A stretch of 64,000 nt of DNA from JAOAPG01 sp963791575 (GCA_963791575.1 CAWBSY010000002.1:1-64000), one strand, 5' to 3'. Shown: positions 20,033-29,300, counted from the stretch's first letter. The notes: generated by a model from the sequence alone, not told the origin. A program made the numbers and translations.

Positions 20033-20536
20033 ATGGACCGATATCTAAAACGGTTACACGAAGAGGTCCTCGCCGCTACTCGGGTCATAAGGCCGGAAGA
20101 GTTGTTGCGGCATACGGAAGGGAAGTGGTGCGCGGCGGAAGTACTCGAGCATCTCTATCTCACCTACACCACCACGGCCAAGGGATTCGTGCGCTGCTTG
20201 CAAGCGGAAAAACCTTTGGCGAGCGCACCTACATGGAGGCAGCGCCTGGCTATAGCGTTGGTGGCTGAAATTGGCTACTTGCCCGAGGGACGAAATTCAC
20301 CGGACCGGGTGCGGCCCCGAGGCATGCCTGTAGAAACCGTTGCGATGGAAATCGGTCCTCAGATCGAATCTATGGACAAGCTGATCACGGAAGCCGAGAC
20401 CCGCTTTGGCAGCGGAGTTCCTCTGATGGATCATCCTATCTTAGGGCCGCTCACCGCCAAGCAGTGGCGCAAGTTTCACTGGATACACGGCCGCCATCAT
20501 CTGAAACAGATCATGCGGCTTTGTAAAGGGACATAA
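20033..20536 (+). CDS. DinB-like / DUF1569 family protein
   Basis: 167 residues, ATG start. It has a four-helix bundle pattern with conserved-looking positions of the DinB-like (YfiT/DUF1569) group: WCAAEVLEHLYLTYTTT near the start and FHWIHGRHHLKQIMRL near the end, supplying His residues that usually bind a divalent metal. Members include metal-dependent thiol transferases and many of unknown role. Cytosolic. It starts 87 bases from the divergent lipoprotein gene and has no operon partner. Confidence 0.65.
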   Translation: MDRYLKRLHEEVLAATRVIRPEELLRHTEGKWCAAEVLEHLYLTYTTTAKGFVRCLQAEKPLASAPTWRQRLAIALVAEIGYLPEGRNSPDRVRPRGMPVETVAMEIGPQIESMDKLITEAETRFGSGVPLMDHPILGPLTAKQWRKFHWIHGRHHLKQIMRLCKGT

Positions 20537-20574
20537 AGCCTCTGCTCTGCCACGCAGGTTGCGGGAGTACCCTG

Positions 20575-21213
20575 CTATTCGCGAACCGAGGACGGCACTC
20601 CGGCCTTCCGAGCCTCTTCTTGCATCTCGTCCAATTTCTGCTTGGCTTCATCGACCAGTTTTTGTTTATCGGCAATTTGCTGCTGATATTGTGTGTTTTC
20701 CTTGTCCCATTCCGCCGAATTCCGTAGACGATCGCCGGCATCGCCATAAAAGGCGGCAGCTCGGAGCCGGTACTCGCGCTGTAGCAAGTCAAGTTCTTTG
20801 GCGGCTGCATCTGCTTCGGTCTTTTCCGTGGAGATCTTTTCCTTCCATTTGTCGTAGCGGGCCTGTTTTTCTTCTGGAGTTTCGTCGGCTGAGGATTTCG
20901 CGTTCTTGGCGTCAGCGGATTTGTCTCCAGAATTGTTCGCGGCCTGATCGTTACTGGTCTTGGCGTCATCAGACTTGGAGTCGGACGCACCTGCATTTCC
21001 GACGACGCTGAGTTTATCGTTCACCGGCAAGTTGTCATTGTCATAGTGCTTCGGAGCGGACGGTTTCTTGTCTTTGCGGACGGAACGCGCATAATCGCCC
21101 AAAGACTGAGATGAGGCGACAGATGGCGCAGGCTGAGACTGGGCACCCGCAAGCGGTACCACCGCGCCGATCAGAATGCTCGCCGCTAAACCAACATAGT
21201 TGAACATTTTCAT
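20575..21213 (-). CDS. Exported coiled-coil hypothetical protein
   Basis: 212 residues. Signal peptide MKMFNYVGLAASILIGAVVP…AGA. Residues ~25-110 are low-complexity and rich in S, D, K and N (ADAKNAKSSADETPEEKQ). Residues ~115-205 form a strongly charged coiled coil (EADAAAKELDLLQREYRLRA, QQIADKQKLVDEAKQKLDEM). Probably periplasmic; I know no characterised homologue. It lies upstream of the PAS/prepilin peptidase pair's 3' end, same strand, but 66 bases away. Confidence 0.6.
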   Translation of the reverse strand: MKMFNYVGLAASILIGAVVPLAGAQSQPAPSVASSQSLGDYARSVRKDKKPSAPKHYDNDNLPVNDKLSVVGNAGASDSKSDDAKTSNDQAANNSGDKSADAKNAKSSADETPEEKQARYDKWKEKISTEKTEADAAAKELDLLQREYRLRAAAFYGDAGDRLRNSAEWDKENTQYQQQIADKQKLVDEAKQKLDEMQEEARKAGVPSSVRE

Positions 21214-21279
21214 AGTGGCTCCCTTTTCGTGCTGCAGCTGTAATGCTTTTCTCTGTTGAAAATTTGTAATTAAATCAAA

Positions 21280-22140
21280 TCAAGCTTCGGCCGCGGCTTT
21301 CGCGGCTCTCGTTCCCGCCAGAAATCCGCCGATCGTATGGTCGAGATGAGAGGCTTCAGAGGCTATATCCGCAGCAATCTGCTTTGCCAGTGCGGGATTT
21401 TTCCCCTCGGCCAACTGCTTTGCATAGCTGGAGATATTCCCGAGGGATTGGCGCAGTTCCAGCGCCATCTCGGCGGAAATTTCTCCGCGCAATTCCTGGT
21501 GCCTTCGAATCAATGCCATCTCTGTTTTGTCATTGACCAGACATGCCGTACCCAAAATGTTGCGATCCGGCGCGTGCACAGGAGTCATGGTGATTTCCAG
21601 AAATCGCTGTTCGCCCGCTGGAGTGACATATTGCACCTGCAACATCCATGAAGCCATTTTTTCGTGCAAGCTGGCTTGAATTGCCTCGGCAGCATTTTTG
21701 TAGGTAGCGAATTCCTCAATCAACGACGCGTCACGGAAAATGTCTCCTGCGGTCATGCCGACCGGCGATGCGAAACCTAAAATGTGTTTGGCGGCATTAT
21801 TCGCCTGACGAACCAAGCCATTCGCAGTGAAAAACAGAATTCCGGAAGATAGGTTCGAAAGAATCGCTGCGCTGATGTTCTCCGAAGTCTTCGCTCGCCG
21901 CCGTTCACTTTGTTGCAGGCTTTCAATCTCATACTTTTGTTGCTTGAGCTGCTGGATCACGGCGCTGTAAGTATGCAAAGGCAAGGTTTCTGACGACGCA
22001 GAGTTCTGGGAAACAACCGACTCCTCCGTCAAATTCTTGCGCATACGTACGATGGCGATTCGTCCAACGACAAAGGCAAATACTGCCGCCACTAGTACCA
22101 CGGCCATGCGCATGAAGATGGGGTTACTCAGTAACTTCAC
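21280..22140 (-). CDS. Membrane-anchored PAS protein with a kinase-like helix lacking the His
   Basis: The start is probably GTG 22140, which overlaps the stop of the prepilin peptidase as GTGA and suggests translational coupling. Residues ~8-30 form one membrane helix (MRMAVVLVAAVFAFVVGRIA). A coiled segment and a PAS domain follow (~85-210; NLSSGILFFTANGLVRQANN). Then comes a helix resembling the HisKA dimerisation domain, MALELRQSLGNISSYAKQL, in which the usual His-Glu-Leu-Arg reads Leu-Glu-Leu-Arg. No ATPase domain follows. It may be a sensor or scaffold without kinase activity. The coupling suggests a role in type IV pilus or pseudopilus assembly. Confidence 0.65.
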   Translation of the reverse strand: MKLLSNPIFMRMAVVLVAAVFAFVVGRIAIVRMRKNLTEESVVSQNSASSETLPLHTYSAVIQQLKQQKYEIESLQQSERRRAKTSENISAAILSNLSSGILFFTANGLVRQANNAAKHILGFASPVGMTAGDIFRDASLIEEFATYKNAAEAIQASLHEKMASWMLQVQYVTPAGEQRFLEITMTPVHAPDRNILGTACLVNDKTEMALIRRHQELRGEISAEMALELRQSLGNISSYAKQLAEGKNPALAKQIAADIASEASHLDHTIGGFLAGTRAAKAAAEA

Positions 22141-23058
22141 AGCAGCCCCCAATACCAATGGAAAAATTGGTTTCCGAAGAAGATGGCGATCATTGCCATG
22201 CTGCCAAGGAATACTCCGAAGGGCATCTGATGACGGCGCAGCGCGATCGTGGCCGACATCCAGGCTCGGCGGCGAGCTTGTTTTGCCGGCTCGTGATTAC
22301 GAGCTATCCGGCGTTGGGTTCGCTTGATCCACACGGCAAAAACCGTCCACAGGCCAAAGAATGACCCCGCAATGGAGCCTGCGAAGATCGTAAATATTGT
22401 GAGTTTGATTCCAAAGAACGCACCTATCATCGCCATCAGCTTGACGTCGCCAAATCCCATGCCTTCCACCCCGCGTGCGCGCAGGTAGATTGCGCCGGCT
22501 CCATAGATGAACGATGCGCCAACGATAGCGCCTAACAGCGAGTCCGCAAACGAGAGCAGATGCCAGGTACCCTGGGTGTGCGGTAAAGAGACGAAGCCAG
22601 GCAGCAATTGCGATGCGAGGTCATTCACCGGAACAACGAAGCTGAACACTAGGCCGAGTGCTAGTCCTGTCAATGTCATCTTGTCGGGAAGCAAATAGGT
22701 TTCGGCGTCGGTGAAGATCAGGCCCAGCAATAAGAACCCGAATACGCAATATTTCAGGGTCGCGAGTGTGAGCCCGAAATGTGCATAGCAGGCCAGAAAT
22801 ATGAATCCAGTTAACAATTCAACCACGGCATAGCGCGGGGTAATGGACGCTTTGCACGCTGCGGCAGCGGCCCCGAAGAATGATCCAGCTCAGTACCGGA
22901 ATATTGTCGTAAAAGTGGATAGGCTTCTCACAACTAGGGCACGCCGATCCCGGATGAACCACGGATAAACCCCGCGGCAAGCGATAGATACACACGTTCA
23001 GGAAGCTGCCAAAAGCCAGCCCCAGCGCGAACATCGCCGATGCTAAAAGTGGATCCAT
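22137..23058 (-). CDS. pilD: Type IV prepilin peptidase / N-methyltransferase (one frameshift)
   Basis: An aspartic membrane protease that cleaves and methylates type IV prepilins. N-terminus FALGLAFGSFLNVCIYRLPR, then CPSCEKPIHFYDNIPVLSW (first CxxC). The frame then breaks near 22856. Dropping one base gives CRSCKAS, the second CxxC, and leads into AVVELLTG. The catalytic parts are intact: FTDAETYLLPDKMT with the first Asp and GMGFGDVKLM with the second (GxGD). About 306 residues over eight membrane segments, normal for the family. The extra base is very likely a sequence error. Its stop overlaps the start of the PAS gene. Confidence 0.85.
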
Positions 23059-23186
23059 TGAGACTATTTTAAAACTTCGAAAATTCTTAGAATCGCTTGA
23101 TTATACGGTGGGGCTAGAGGCGGGGCACAGGTACCAAAGTCATTGTCCGGAAGGACGATATTGCGCATAACGGGTGCGGATTTTGG

Positions 23187-23216
23187 GTAGTGGGCTGTTT
23201 TCAAAACAGCTACTAC
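23187..23216. repeat. Long inverted repeat between divergent genes
   Basis: GTAGT (23187-23191) and GCTGTTTT (23194-23201) pair with AAAACAGC (23203-23210) and ACTAC (23212-23216) around a one-base centre. It lies between the starts of pilD (minus) and the GNAT gene (plus), so it is a candidate operator; it is not followed by a T tract. Confidence 0.5.
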
Positions 23217-23268
23217 CGGATTCTGCAAGTCGTTGCGATCAAGAAACGGTTCATTGCATACTGAAGGC

Positions 23269-23895
23269 ATGGGATCTGAAGGCTTGGTGCTGCAAGGCAG
23301 ACACGTTCGCCTCGAACCACTTGACTACTGTCATGTTGATGGTTTGGTAGCCGCATCGGCCACGGATGCCTCTCTGTACCAGTGGAGTCCTGTTCCCCAA
23401 GGTAAGACCGGAGCGACAGTCTATATCGATACTGCGCTTGCTTGGCGGGACGCGGGTACAGCGGTGCCATTCGCGATTGTACGCACGGACGGTAACGTTG
23501 TTGTCGGGTCAACGCGCTTCTGGAACATCGAGCGATGGTCGTGGCCGCAGGGGCATCCGCAGCACGGACGGCAGACTCCCGATGCTTGTGAAATTGGATA
23601 TACGTGGCTGGCTCGTCAGGCAATCCGGACACAGGCCAATACTGAGTCAAAGACACTCATGCTGACGCATGCGTTTGAAGCTTGGAAGGTTCACCGTGTC
23701 TGCTTTCACACGGACTCGCGTAACCAGCGTTCGCGGGCTGCGCTGGAACGTATCGGCGGAAAGTTCGAGGGAATTTTGCGATCGCATCGGATGGCCGCTG
23801 ACTTCATCCCTCGGGATTCGGTACGCTTTTCAATCGTGGCATCGGAGTGGCCAGATGTGAAGGGGCGGCTGGCTCAGCTTTTGACGCGGGCGTGA
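23269..23895 (+). CDS. GNAT-family N-acetyltransferase (RimJ/RimL-like)
   Basis: About 208 residues from ATG 23269 (MGSEGLVLQGRHVRLEPLDY), the typical N-terminus of RimJ/RimL-like GNATs. The frame is open 12 codons upstream without better signals. Core strands are visible: FAIVRTDGNVVVGSTRFW, CEIGYTWLARQAIRTQANTE and VHRVCFHTDSRNQRSRAALE, the last being the motif A/B region that binds acetyl-CoA. The usual Q/RxxGxG/A loop is weak here. It acetylates an amine of unknown nature, possibly a protein N-terminus. Cytosolic, single gene. Confidence 0.75.
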   Translation: MGSEGLVLQGRHVRLEPLDYCHVDGLVAASATDASLYQWSPVPQGKTGATVYIDTALAWRDAGTAVPFAIVRTDGNVVVGSTRFWNIERWSWPQGHPQHGRQTPDACEIGYTWLARQAIRTQANTESKTLMLTHAFEAWKVHRVCFHTDSRNQRSRAALERIGGKFEGILRSHRMAADFIPRDSVRFSIVASEWPDVKGRLAQLLTRA

Positions 23896-23933
23896 GTGGT
23901 TCTTTTCTACTACCCCGAACTTCGCGAAATCAA

Positions 23934-25043
23934 CTATTGACTTGAATCTAGCTTAGGCCTTCCCGTGTCGGGTCCCTTCGTGACCTGTGTTACTGTCACC
24001 GGCGCTTGCAGCGTGAAATTCAAAACTGTTTCGGAATCAAGCTTGACCTGCTTGCTGTGTCCTGCGGCTTGAACCCCACCGCCTACTCCGGCGCCGGCAG
24101 CGGTTCCAATGGCCGCACCCTTGCCTCCGCCAGCGATTCCTCCAATGATGGCTCCGAGAATGGCCCCGCCACCGACCTTTTCCGCAGTGTTTTTTGTCCG
24201 TGAAGAGGCTTTGCGGGTAAATTGATCGGTTTGGATGTTGTAATACTTGTCCCCAACTTTAATGCGGTCCAGTTGCAACGCCAGCATGGATTGACCAGCG
24301 AACTTCCCGGCACTTTGGACGGTCGCAACGTGGCCTTCAACATCGTAACCAGACGGTACTGCTGTCTCTCCATCTACCGATAGTGGTGAATTGAGGGTTG
24401 CGTGAAAGGTCTGTCCTTGTTGGGCCGTGTCGGAATCGATGGGATCAACGAGGCGCACTGCCAAGCTAGCCCCGGATGGAATCGTAATCTTCACCGGAGG
24501 CGGCGGTGGGGGAGGCGCGACTGGAGCAGGATCGGGCGCAGGAGCTGCCGCAGGAGGAGATGTCGCTGACGCCATCTGATTTCCATTTGCCTGCGATGAG
24601 TTGTTGCTGTTTGATCGAGATGAATCCGCATCCCGGTGCGAAGCGCGATGCCGCTTGGAGGATGGCGAGGGTTTTTCGTCTGGTTCTGAAGCTTGTGGAG
24701 CTGGAGTTGGAGTCGCAGTCGGAGTATTTTGTGCTACTGGCGCTGGATTACCTCCGGGGCCAACTTGCAGGTTGTTGATTACCTGTTTAACTCCCGTTTC
24801 TGCAGCCGCATACCGGGAAGCCGCGTCGCGCTGGGCATCCGTGTCGACGGTACCGGATAGTGTGACGGTGCCCTTGGCAGCTTGCACAACCAACTGCTTG
24901 CCTTGTAGCCCGGAATCGCTACTCAACTTGTTCTGGATATCGCTTGCGACCTGCTCGTCCGTCGGTGCCTTGGCGCAGCCCGCGGTTAGCGCCATTGCAA
25001 TGAGAATCGCAAACGCGGAAAGATAGATGGATATTCCCCTCAT
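23934..25043 (-). CDS. BON-domain lipoprotein with glycine-zipper C-terminus
   Basis: Start at ATG 25043, with GGGAG eight bases before. Lipobox LTAGC after a 20-residue signal. One BON domain (residues ~28-95; VTLSGTVDTDAQRDAASRYA), a long Pro/Ala/Ser-rich linker, a beta domain (~190-285; ASLAVRLVDPIDSDTAQQGQ), and a glycine-zipper segment (GGGAILGAIIGGIAGGGKGA) near residue 310. BON domains bind phospholipid or envelope surfaces, and glycine zippers pack in membranes. A role in envelope integrity is inferred. About 369 residues; monocistronic. Confidence 0.75.
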   Translation of the reverse strand: MRGISIYLSAFAILIAMALTAGCAKAPTDEQVASDIQNKLSSDSGLQGKQLVVQAAKGTVTLSGTVDTDAQRDAASRYAAAETGVKQVINNLQVGPGGNPAPVAQNTPTATPTPAPQASEPDEKPSPSSKRHRASHRDADSSRSNSNNSSQANGNQMASATSPPAAAPAPDPAPVAPPPPPPPVKITIPSGASLAVRLVDPIDSDTAQQGQTFHATLNSPLSVDGETAVPSGYDVEGHVATVQSAGKFAGQSMLALQLDRIKVGDKYYNIQTDQFTRKASSRTKNTAEKVGGGAILGAIIGGIAGGGKGAAIGTAAGAGVGGGVQAAGHSKQVKLDSETVLNFTLQAPVTVTQVTKGPDTGRPKLDSSQ

Positions 25044-25135
25044 AACATCACTCCCCATTGAGTTGAATCGGTAATTGCTATTTTAGATGCAGAATGGTGT
25101 AAAGTCCGCGTAAAAATTGCCCCAGCCAGTACTAC

Positions 25136-25669
25136 CTAACTCGAATGCAGGAACTTGTAGTCGAGTATTGAGGCTGCCATTTCAGTCTTGTCCGCCGAAC
25201 TCTGAGCAGCTCGCGACCGAATGACTCGGCCTTGGCAGAGGACGTTACTGTTCTTCTGGCCCGATATCTCTTCGGGCATCTCAAACACCATCTCGATTAA
25301 GGCGTTATCCGGGAACTGTTGCGGGCCTTCGAGCAGCACACCTGACTGGCTGAGATTCTGGACAATGCCTTCATGCCAGCTTCCTAGATTTTTTACCCGA
25401 TAGCGGGCTGCTAGATCCAGCTTGAGACGACGCGCTCGCGGAACCCATGTAGGTTTTCGCGTGTGACTGCGTGCCGGACGCGTAGTTGAGGAGTCAGGCG
25501 CAGCATGATCAACCCGCTCGACCCGCCGCATCGTTTTCCAGTCGTACTTGTACTCCACCGCGCACAAAAGGCACACTTGGTAGTAGTGTCCATCCGCGGA
25601 TCGTCTCGGCCAGGAGAATTCGTGAGAGCAACTACGAAGCATGAGAACGTCTAGTAACTTCTGTGGCAT
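25136..25669 (-). CDS. PilZ-domain protein
   Basis: About 177 residues from ATG 25669 (MPQKLLDVLML…). The N-terminal part has cysteines in SCSHEFSWPRR and YQVCLLCAVEYKY, which could bind a metal. Residues ~80-170 form a PilZ domain: a basic RARRLKLDLAARYRV in place of the RxxxR c-di-GMP loop and NLSQSGVLLE matching [D/N]xSxxG. PilZ proteins report c-di-GMP levels to motility or export machinery. The R spacing makes binding plausible but not certain. No partner gene adjoins it. Confidence 0.75.
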   Translation of the reverse strand: MPQKLLDVLMLRSCSHEFSWPRRSADGHYYQVCLLCAVEYKYDWKTMRRVERVDHAAPDSSTTRPARSHTRKPTWVPRARRLKLDLAARYRVKNLGSWHEGIVQNLSQSGVLLEGPQQFPDNALIEMVFEMPEEISGQKNSNVLCQGRVIRSRAAQSSADKTEMAASILDYKFLHSS

Positions 25670-25824
25670 GTTGTTGTTCCGGCGGCGCACCGAACAGGAA
25701 CTTATCATCTAACGACTCAGTTAAATTGCAAAGGTTACTTTCGTGTAGTTTGCGGCCATGCTCATTCCAACTGCGTGTAGGACTTGGGCTTACTGGTATT
25801 TGCCAATGGTGCTGAGTGGTGACC

Positions 25825-26427
25825 ATGGCCGTGTATTATCACCACGTGGACGACGTAGCTGCTTTTGTTCTAGCCGGCGGAAAAAGCACCCGGATGGGAA
25901 CCGACAAAGCTTTTCTGGAGCTTGGTGGTCTGACTCTGATTGAGCATGCTCTGGATCTGGTGAAACATGTGACGTCGAGAGTGTTTGTGGTTGGAGATCA
26001 AGGGAAGTTCGGGAAATATGGCGAGGTAGTGGAAGACGTTTATAGGGACTGCGGCCCTCTCGGCGGAATTCATGCCGCGCTAGTCAGTACAACTGCGGAT
26101 TTTAATTTTGTTCTCGGGGTGGATCTGCCATTCGTTAGCAAAGCATTCATTGAACGCTTGTTATTCCGGGCACAGCAAGCGGGTGCGGTGGTTACGGTTC
26201 CTCGTTGCGGATCGCGTTTTCAGCCGCTGTGTGCGGTGTACCGGAAAGAATTTGCCGCACTTGCGAACAAATCGTTATTAGCTGGACGTAATAAAATCGA
26301 TTCGTTGTTTGCACAGGTTAAGACTGAGATAGTTGATGAAGCGGAATTGGTGAGAGAAGGATTTTCCGTCGACATGTTCCGGAACCTGAATACCCCCGCA
26401 GATTGGGAGCAGGCTAAGGAAGGGTAG
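25825..26427 (+). CDS. mobA: Molybdenum cofactor guanylyltransferase
   Basis: About 200 residues; the start is ATG 25825 or GTG 25816. The nucleotidyltransferase loop VLAGGKSTRMGTDKAFLE is diagnostic. DCGPLGGIHAAL and VLGVDLPFVS follow, the second carrying the metal-binding Asp. It transfers GMP to molybdopterin to give the MGD form of the cofactor in the cytosol. It stands 33 bases before an ABC ATPase gene on the same strand, with no other moa/mob gene nearby, so the pair may be co-transcribed by chance. Confidence 0.88.
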   Translation: MAVYYHHVDDVAAFVLAGGKSTRMGTDKAFLELGGLTLIEHALDLVKHVTSRVFVVGDQGKFGKYGEVVEDVYRDCGPLGGIHAALVSTTADFNFVLGVDLPFVSKAFIERLLFRAQQAGAVVTVPRCGSRFQPLCAVYRKEFAALANKSLLAGRNKIDSLFAQVKTEIVDEAELVREGFSVDMFRNLNTPADWEQAKEG

Positions 26428-26460
26428 AGATAAATCGCTTTCCAAGGGGCATAGTTTGAG

Positions 26461-27270
26461 ATGGACGAATTCCAAAAAATCGAACAAGAAACTGCCGTCC
26501 AGAACAAATACGACGAGAAGCCTGGACCGTACATTGAATTCAAACATGTCTTTAAGGCCTTTGGTGATAAGCGCGTACTTGAAGATGTGAGTTTCACAGT
26601 CATGCCGGGCGAAACGGTTTGCATACTGGGACGAAGTGGCGTGGGAAAATCAGTGACACTGCAGAACATTATGGGATTCTTGAAGCCGGACTCGGGGCGT
26701 GTGATCGTGGCGTACGAGGATATTACCGACTGTCCGGAAGTGGAACTGGAGCGTATTCGCAAAAAGGTCACAATGGTCTTTCAGAATGGCGCTCTGTTTG
26801 ATTCGCTCACCGTGGGCGAAAATGTTGCGTTTCCACTGCGGGAGCGAAAAGATCTGACTGAAGAGCAGATTCTGCAGATTGTCGACGGACTGCTTGAAAT
26901 GGTTGGCGTCAAAGAAATGCGCGAGCTGTTGCCTTCCGATCTTTCCACAGGAATGAAACGGTCGGTAGCTATAGCGCGAGCGTTGTCCGCTCAGCCGGAG
27001 TGCGTGCTTTACGATGAACCGACCACTATGGTCGATCCTTTAATGGCGCAGTTGCTGGGAGATCTTATCAAGCGGTTGAAAATTCAATTGAATCTGACCA
27101 GTGTAGTTGTGACGCACGATATGCGGCTCGCAAAGAAGCTTGCGAATAAAATAGTGTTTCTGCACGAAGCAAAGGTGTTGTTCTTCGGCACGTATCCAGA
27201 GATGGAGAGGTGCCAAGAGCCCATTGTGCAGGAGTTTCTGGAATTGGATGAGTTGCAGTTGTTGGCGTGA
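26461..27270 (+). CDS. MlaF/Ttg2A-type ABC transporter ATP-binding protein
   Basis: 269 residues. Walker A GRSGVGKSVT (residues ~58-67), Q loop MVFQNGALFDSLTVGENVAF, a pattern typical of MlaF-type ATPases, signature LSTGMKRSVAIARAL (an LSxGM variant), Walker B CVLYDEPTTMVDP and H loop VVTHD. A 28-residue N-terminal extension precedes the domain. MlaF-type ATPases power lipid transport between the membranes with an MlaE permease and MlaD. Neither is present next to it, so the gene is an orphan here and its partners must be elsewhere. Confidence 0.82.
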   Translation: MDEFQKIEQETAVQNKYDEKPGPYIEFKHVFKAFGDKRVLEDVSFTVMPGETVCILGRSGVGKSVTLQNIMGFLKPDSGRVIVAYEDITDCPEVELERIRKKVTMVFQNGALFDSLTVGENVAFPLRERKDLTEEQILQIVDGLLEMVGVKEMRELLPSDLSTGMKRSVAIARALSAQPECVLYDEPTTMVDPLMAQLLGDLIKRLKIQLNLTSVVVTHDMRLAKKLANKIVFLHEAKVLFFGTYPEMERCQEPIVQEFLELDELQLLA

Positions 27271-27334
27271 AAATAATACATTTTCGCAACCCGCCCTTTC
27301 GCAAAGAACGCGAATAGGACGGGGCGCCCCCGAT

Positions 27335-27978
27335 CTAGAAGCCCTCTTCCACTAATCTTTCTACGGTAATCGAACTGTTTTCTTCCGGGCGCATCATCTT
27401 CTCCACATATTTCGCGATCATGTCTACTTCCAGGTTCACAGGATCACCCGGCTTTAGCGATTTCAGATTTGTCACATTCACCGTATGAGGAATGATCGCG
27501 ACTGTCACTACCGTTCCTTCGATACTGGCCACCGTCAGGCTGATGCCTTCGATACATAATGATCCTTTGTGAATCACATAGCGCGTCATCTCAGGTGGAA
27601 TCTCGATGCTGCAGCCGGTAATCTTCCGCGCCCGGAAGTTTTTCGAGATTAAGGAATTTCCCTATTCCGTCCACATGCCCCTGCACGATATGCCCTCCGA
27701 ATCGGCCATTGGCTTGCATTGGCAGCTCGAGGTTCACGAGAGTATTTTTTTTTATCCGGGAAAATGACGTGCGCTTCCATGTTTCCTGGGCAAGATCAGC
27801 GGCGAAAGACTTGGCGAGTGATCTCAATCGCGGTAAGGCAGACTCCGCTTACAGCGATGCTGTCGCCTTTTTTTAGCTCTTTCGGGAGCTGCGATGCAGC
27901 TATGGTGATGCGGCGCTCACCTTTGTCATTGGTTACGCGAGTGACGGTTCCGACTTCTTCAATGATCCCGGTGAACAT
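27335..27978 (-). CDS. ribE: Riboflavin synthase alpha chain (two frameshifts)
   Basis: Converts two 6,7-dimethyl-8-ribityllumazine into riboflavin. N-terminal MFTGIIEEVGTVTRV, then GDSIAVSGVCLTAIEI. The frame breaks near 27817. Removing one base continues AKSFAADLAQETW to NGRFGGHIVQGHVDGIGKFL. A second break near 27609 is again fixed by dropping one base (IEIPPEMTRYVIHKGSLCIE). The second lumazine-binding half ends at GISLTVASIEG…ERLVEEGF. Total about 214 residues, normal for RibE with its two repeated domains. Being essential in most bacteria, it is very probably intact in the living cell and mis-sequenced here. Its start overlaps the apparent end of asd. Confidence 0.85.
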
Positions 27979-29114
27979 TGTGCCTTTCTAACGTTACTTG
28001 AGGTTCCGGCAGGGGAATTCGCGCGAATGATATTCAGCATACGCCGCAATGGCTCGGCGGCTCCCCAAAGCAGTTGATCTCCCACGGTGAACGCACCAAC
28101 GTATTCAGGTCCGAGCTTCAATTTGTGAACCCGGCCGATAGGAACTTCAAGGCTGCCGGAAACCGCAGCAGGAGTCAAAGAGCGCAACGAAGATTCTTTA
28201 TCGTTGGGGATCAGCCGCACCCATCGGTTGGTGTTTAGAATTACGTGCTCGATTTCAGGTAGCGGAATATCTTTTTTCAGTTTGATGCAGAGCCCCTGGC
28301 TGTGACAACGCATGGTGCCGATACGCACACAAATGCCATCTACGGGAATCGATGGACTAAGGCTGAGAATTTTATTAGTCTCTGCCATGCCTTTCCACTC
28401 CTCCTTCGATTGGCCATCGGGCATTTCTTTGTCGATCCAGGGCAGAAGGCTGCCAGCCAGGGGCGCACTAAATTCCTGCATGGGAAATGAACTCGACCGT
28501 TGCGATGCGACCACGATACGATCTACGTCGAGCGCGTTTTGTGACGGGCTCGAACGCGTGGAGTCGACGAGATGCCCCATCTGTTGCACCAATTCCAGCA
28601 TCTTGGCGGCTCCCGCGCCTGATGCCGCTTGGTAAGTCATAGTCGTGATCCACTCGACCATGCCGGCCTTCAGCAGACCCGCCATCGCCATGAGCATCAG
28701 ACTGACGGTGCAGTTGCCACCGATAAAAGCGCGAACTCCTGATTCCAGTCCTCTTTGGATTACATCTCCGTTGACCGGATCGAGAATGATGACGGCGTCT
28801 TTTTCCATCCGAAGCGTGGAAGCGGCATCGATCCAGTATCCCTGCCAGCCATTTTTTCGCAGCGGACCATAGACTTGCGAGGTGTATTCGCCGCCTTGGC
28901 AACTGATCAGAACATCGCAGGAGGAAAGTTCGTCGAGATTGCTTGCGTCTTTTAGGAGGGCGTTCGGGCCGCCTTCTTTGGGAGCAGTGCCGCCGGAATT
29001 CGAAGTGGAAAAGAAAATGGATTCGAGTCCGTTGAAATCGTTCTCCTCACGCATGCGCTGCATGAGAACGCTGCCCACCATGCCTCTCCAACCGATGAAC
29101 CCGACGCGTAACAA
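27933..29114 (-). CDS. asd: Aspartate-semialdehyde dehydrogenase
   Basis: 393 residues as read. NADP-binding N-terminus VGFIGWRGMVGSVLMQRMRE; catalytic Cys in IGGNCTVSLML; the proteobacterial-type long Asd with MTYQAASGAGAAKMLELVQQ and the His in RCHSQGL. It reduces aspartyl phosphate for lysine, diaminopimelate, threonine and methionine synthesis. The family normally ends soon after LLWGAAEPLRRML; here about 30 extra residues run on and overlap ribE by 46 bases. Removing one base near 28022 would instead give a TAA at 27994-27996, just before ribE, so the tail may be an artefact. Confidence 0.88.
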   Translation of the reverse strand: MLRVGFIGWRGMVGSVLMQRMREENDFNGLESIFFSTSNSGGTAPKEGGPNALLKDASNLDELSSCDVLISCQGGEYTSQVYGPLRKNGWQGYWIDAASTLRMEKDAVIILDPVNGDVIQRGLESGVRAFIGGNCTVSLMLMAMAGLLKAGMVEWITTMTYQAASGAGAAKMLELVQQMGHLVDSTRSSPSQNALDVDRIVVASQRSSSFPMQEFSAPLAGSLLPWIDKEMPDGQSKEEWKGMAETNKILSLSPSIPVDGICVRIGTMRCHSQGLCIKLKKDIPLPEIEHVILNTNRWVRLIPNDKESSLRSLTPAAVSGSLEVPIGRVHKLKLGPEYVGAFTVGDQLLWGAAEPLRRMLNIIRANSPAGTSSNVRKAQCSPGSLKKSEPSLA

Positions 29115-29161
29115 TTTGTGAGATACCTCTGAGGTAGTTTACTAGAAGCTAGTTTCTCGCG

Positions 29162-29181
29162 GACGGGCGAGGACGCCCGTC
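29162..29181. repeat. Palindromic intergenic element GACGGGC-N6-GCCCGTC
   Basis: A perfect 7-bp stem with loop GAGGAC lies upstream of asd and downstream of the DUF4097 gene. GACGGGC/GCCCGTCGCTACA strings are, as I recall, frequent between genes in acidobacterial genomes. It is REP-like, followed by low-complexity cacaggga/cacggaga sequence. Confidence 0.5.
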
Positions 29182-29300
29182 GCTACATCGAGATGCAATA
29201 CCGCAAAGAACGGGAAGAAACACAGGGAGCACGGAGAGCACAGGGTAAGCAAAGACGTGGTGAACCGAGAGCCTAAAGCCTGACGCCCAGCGCCTGTCTC

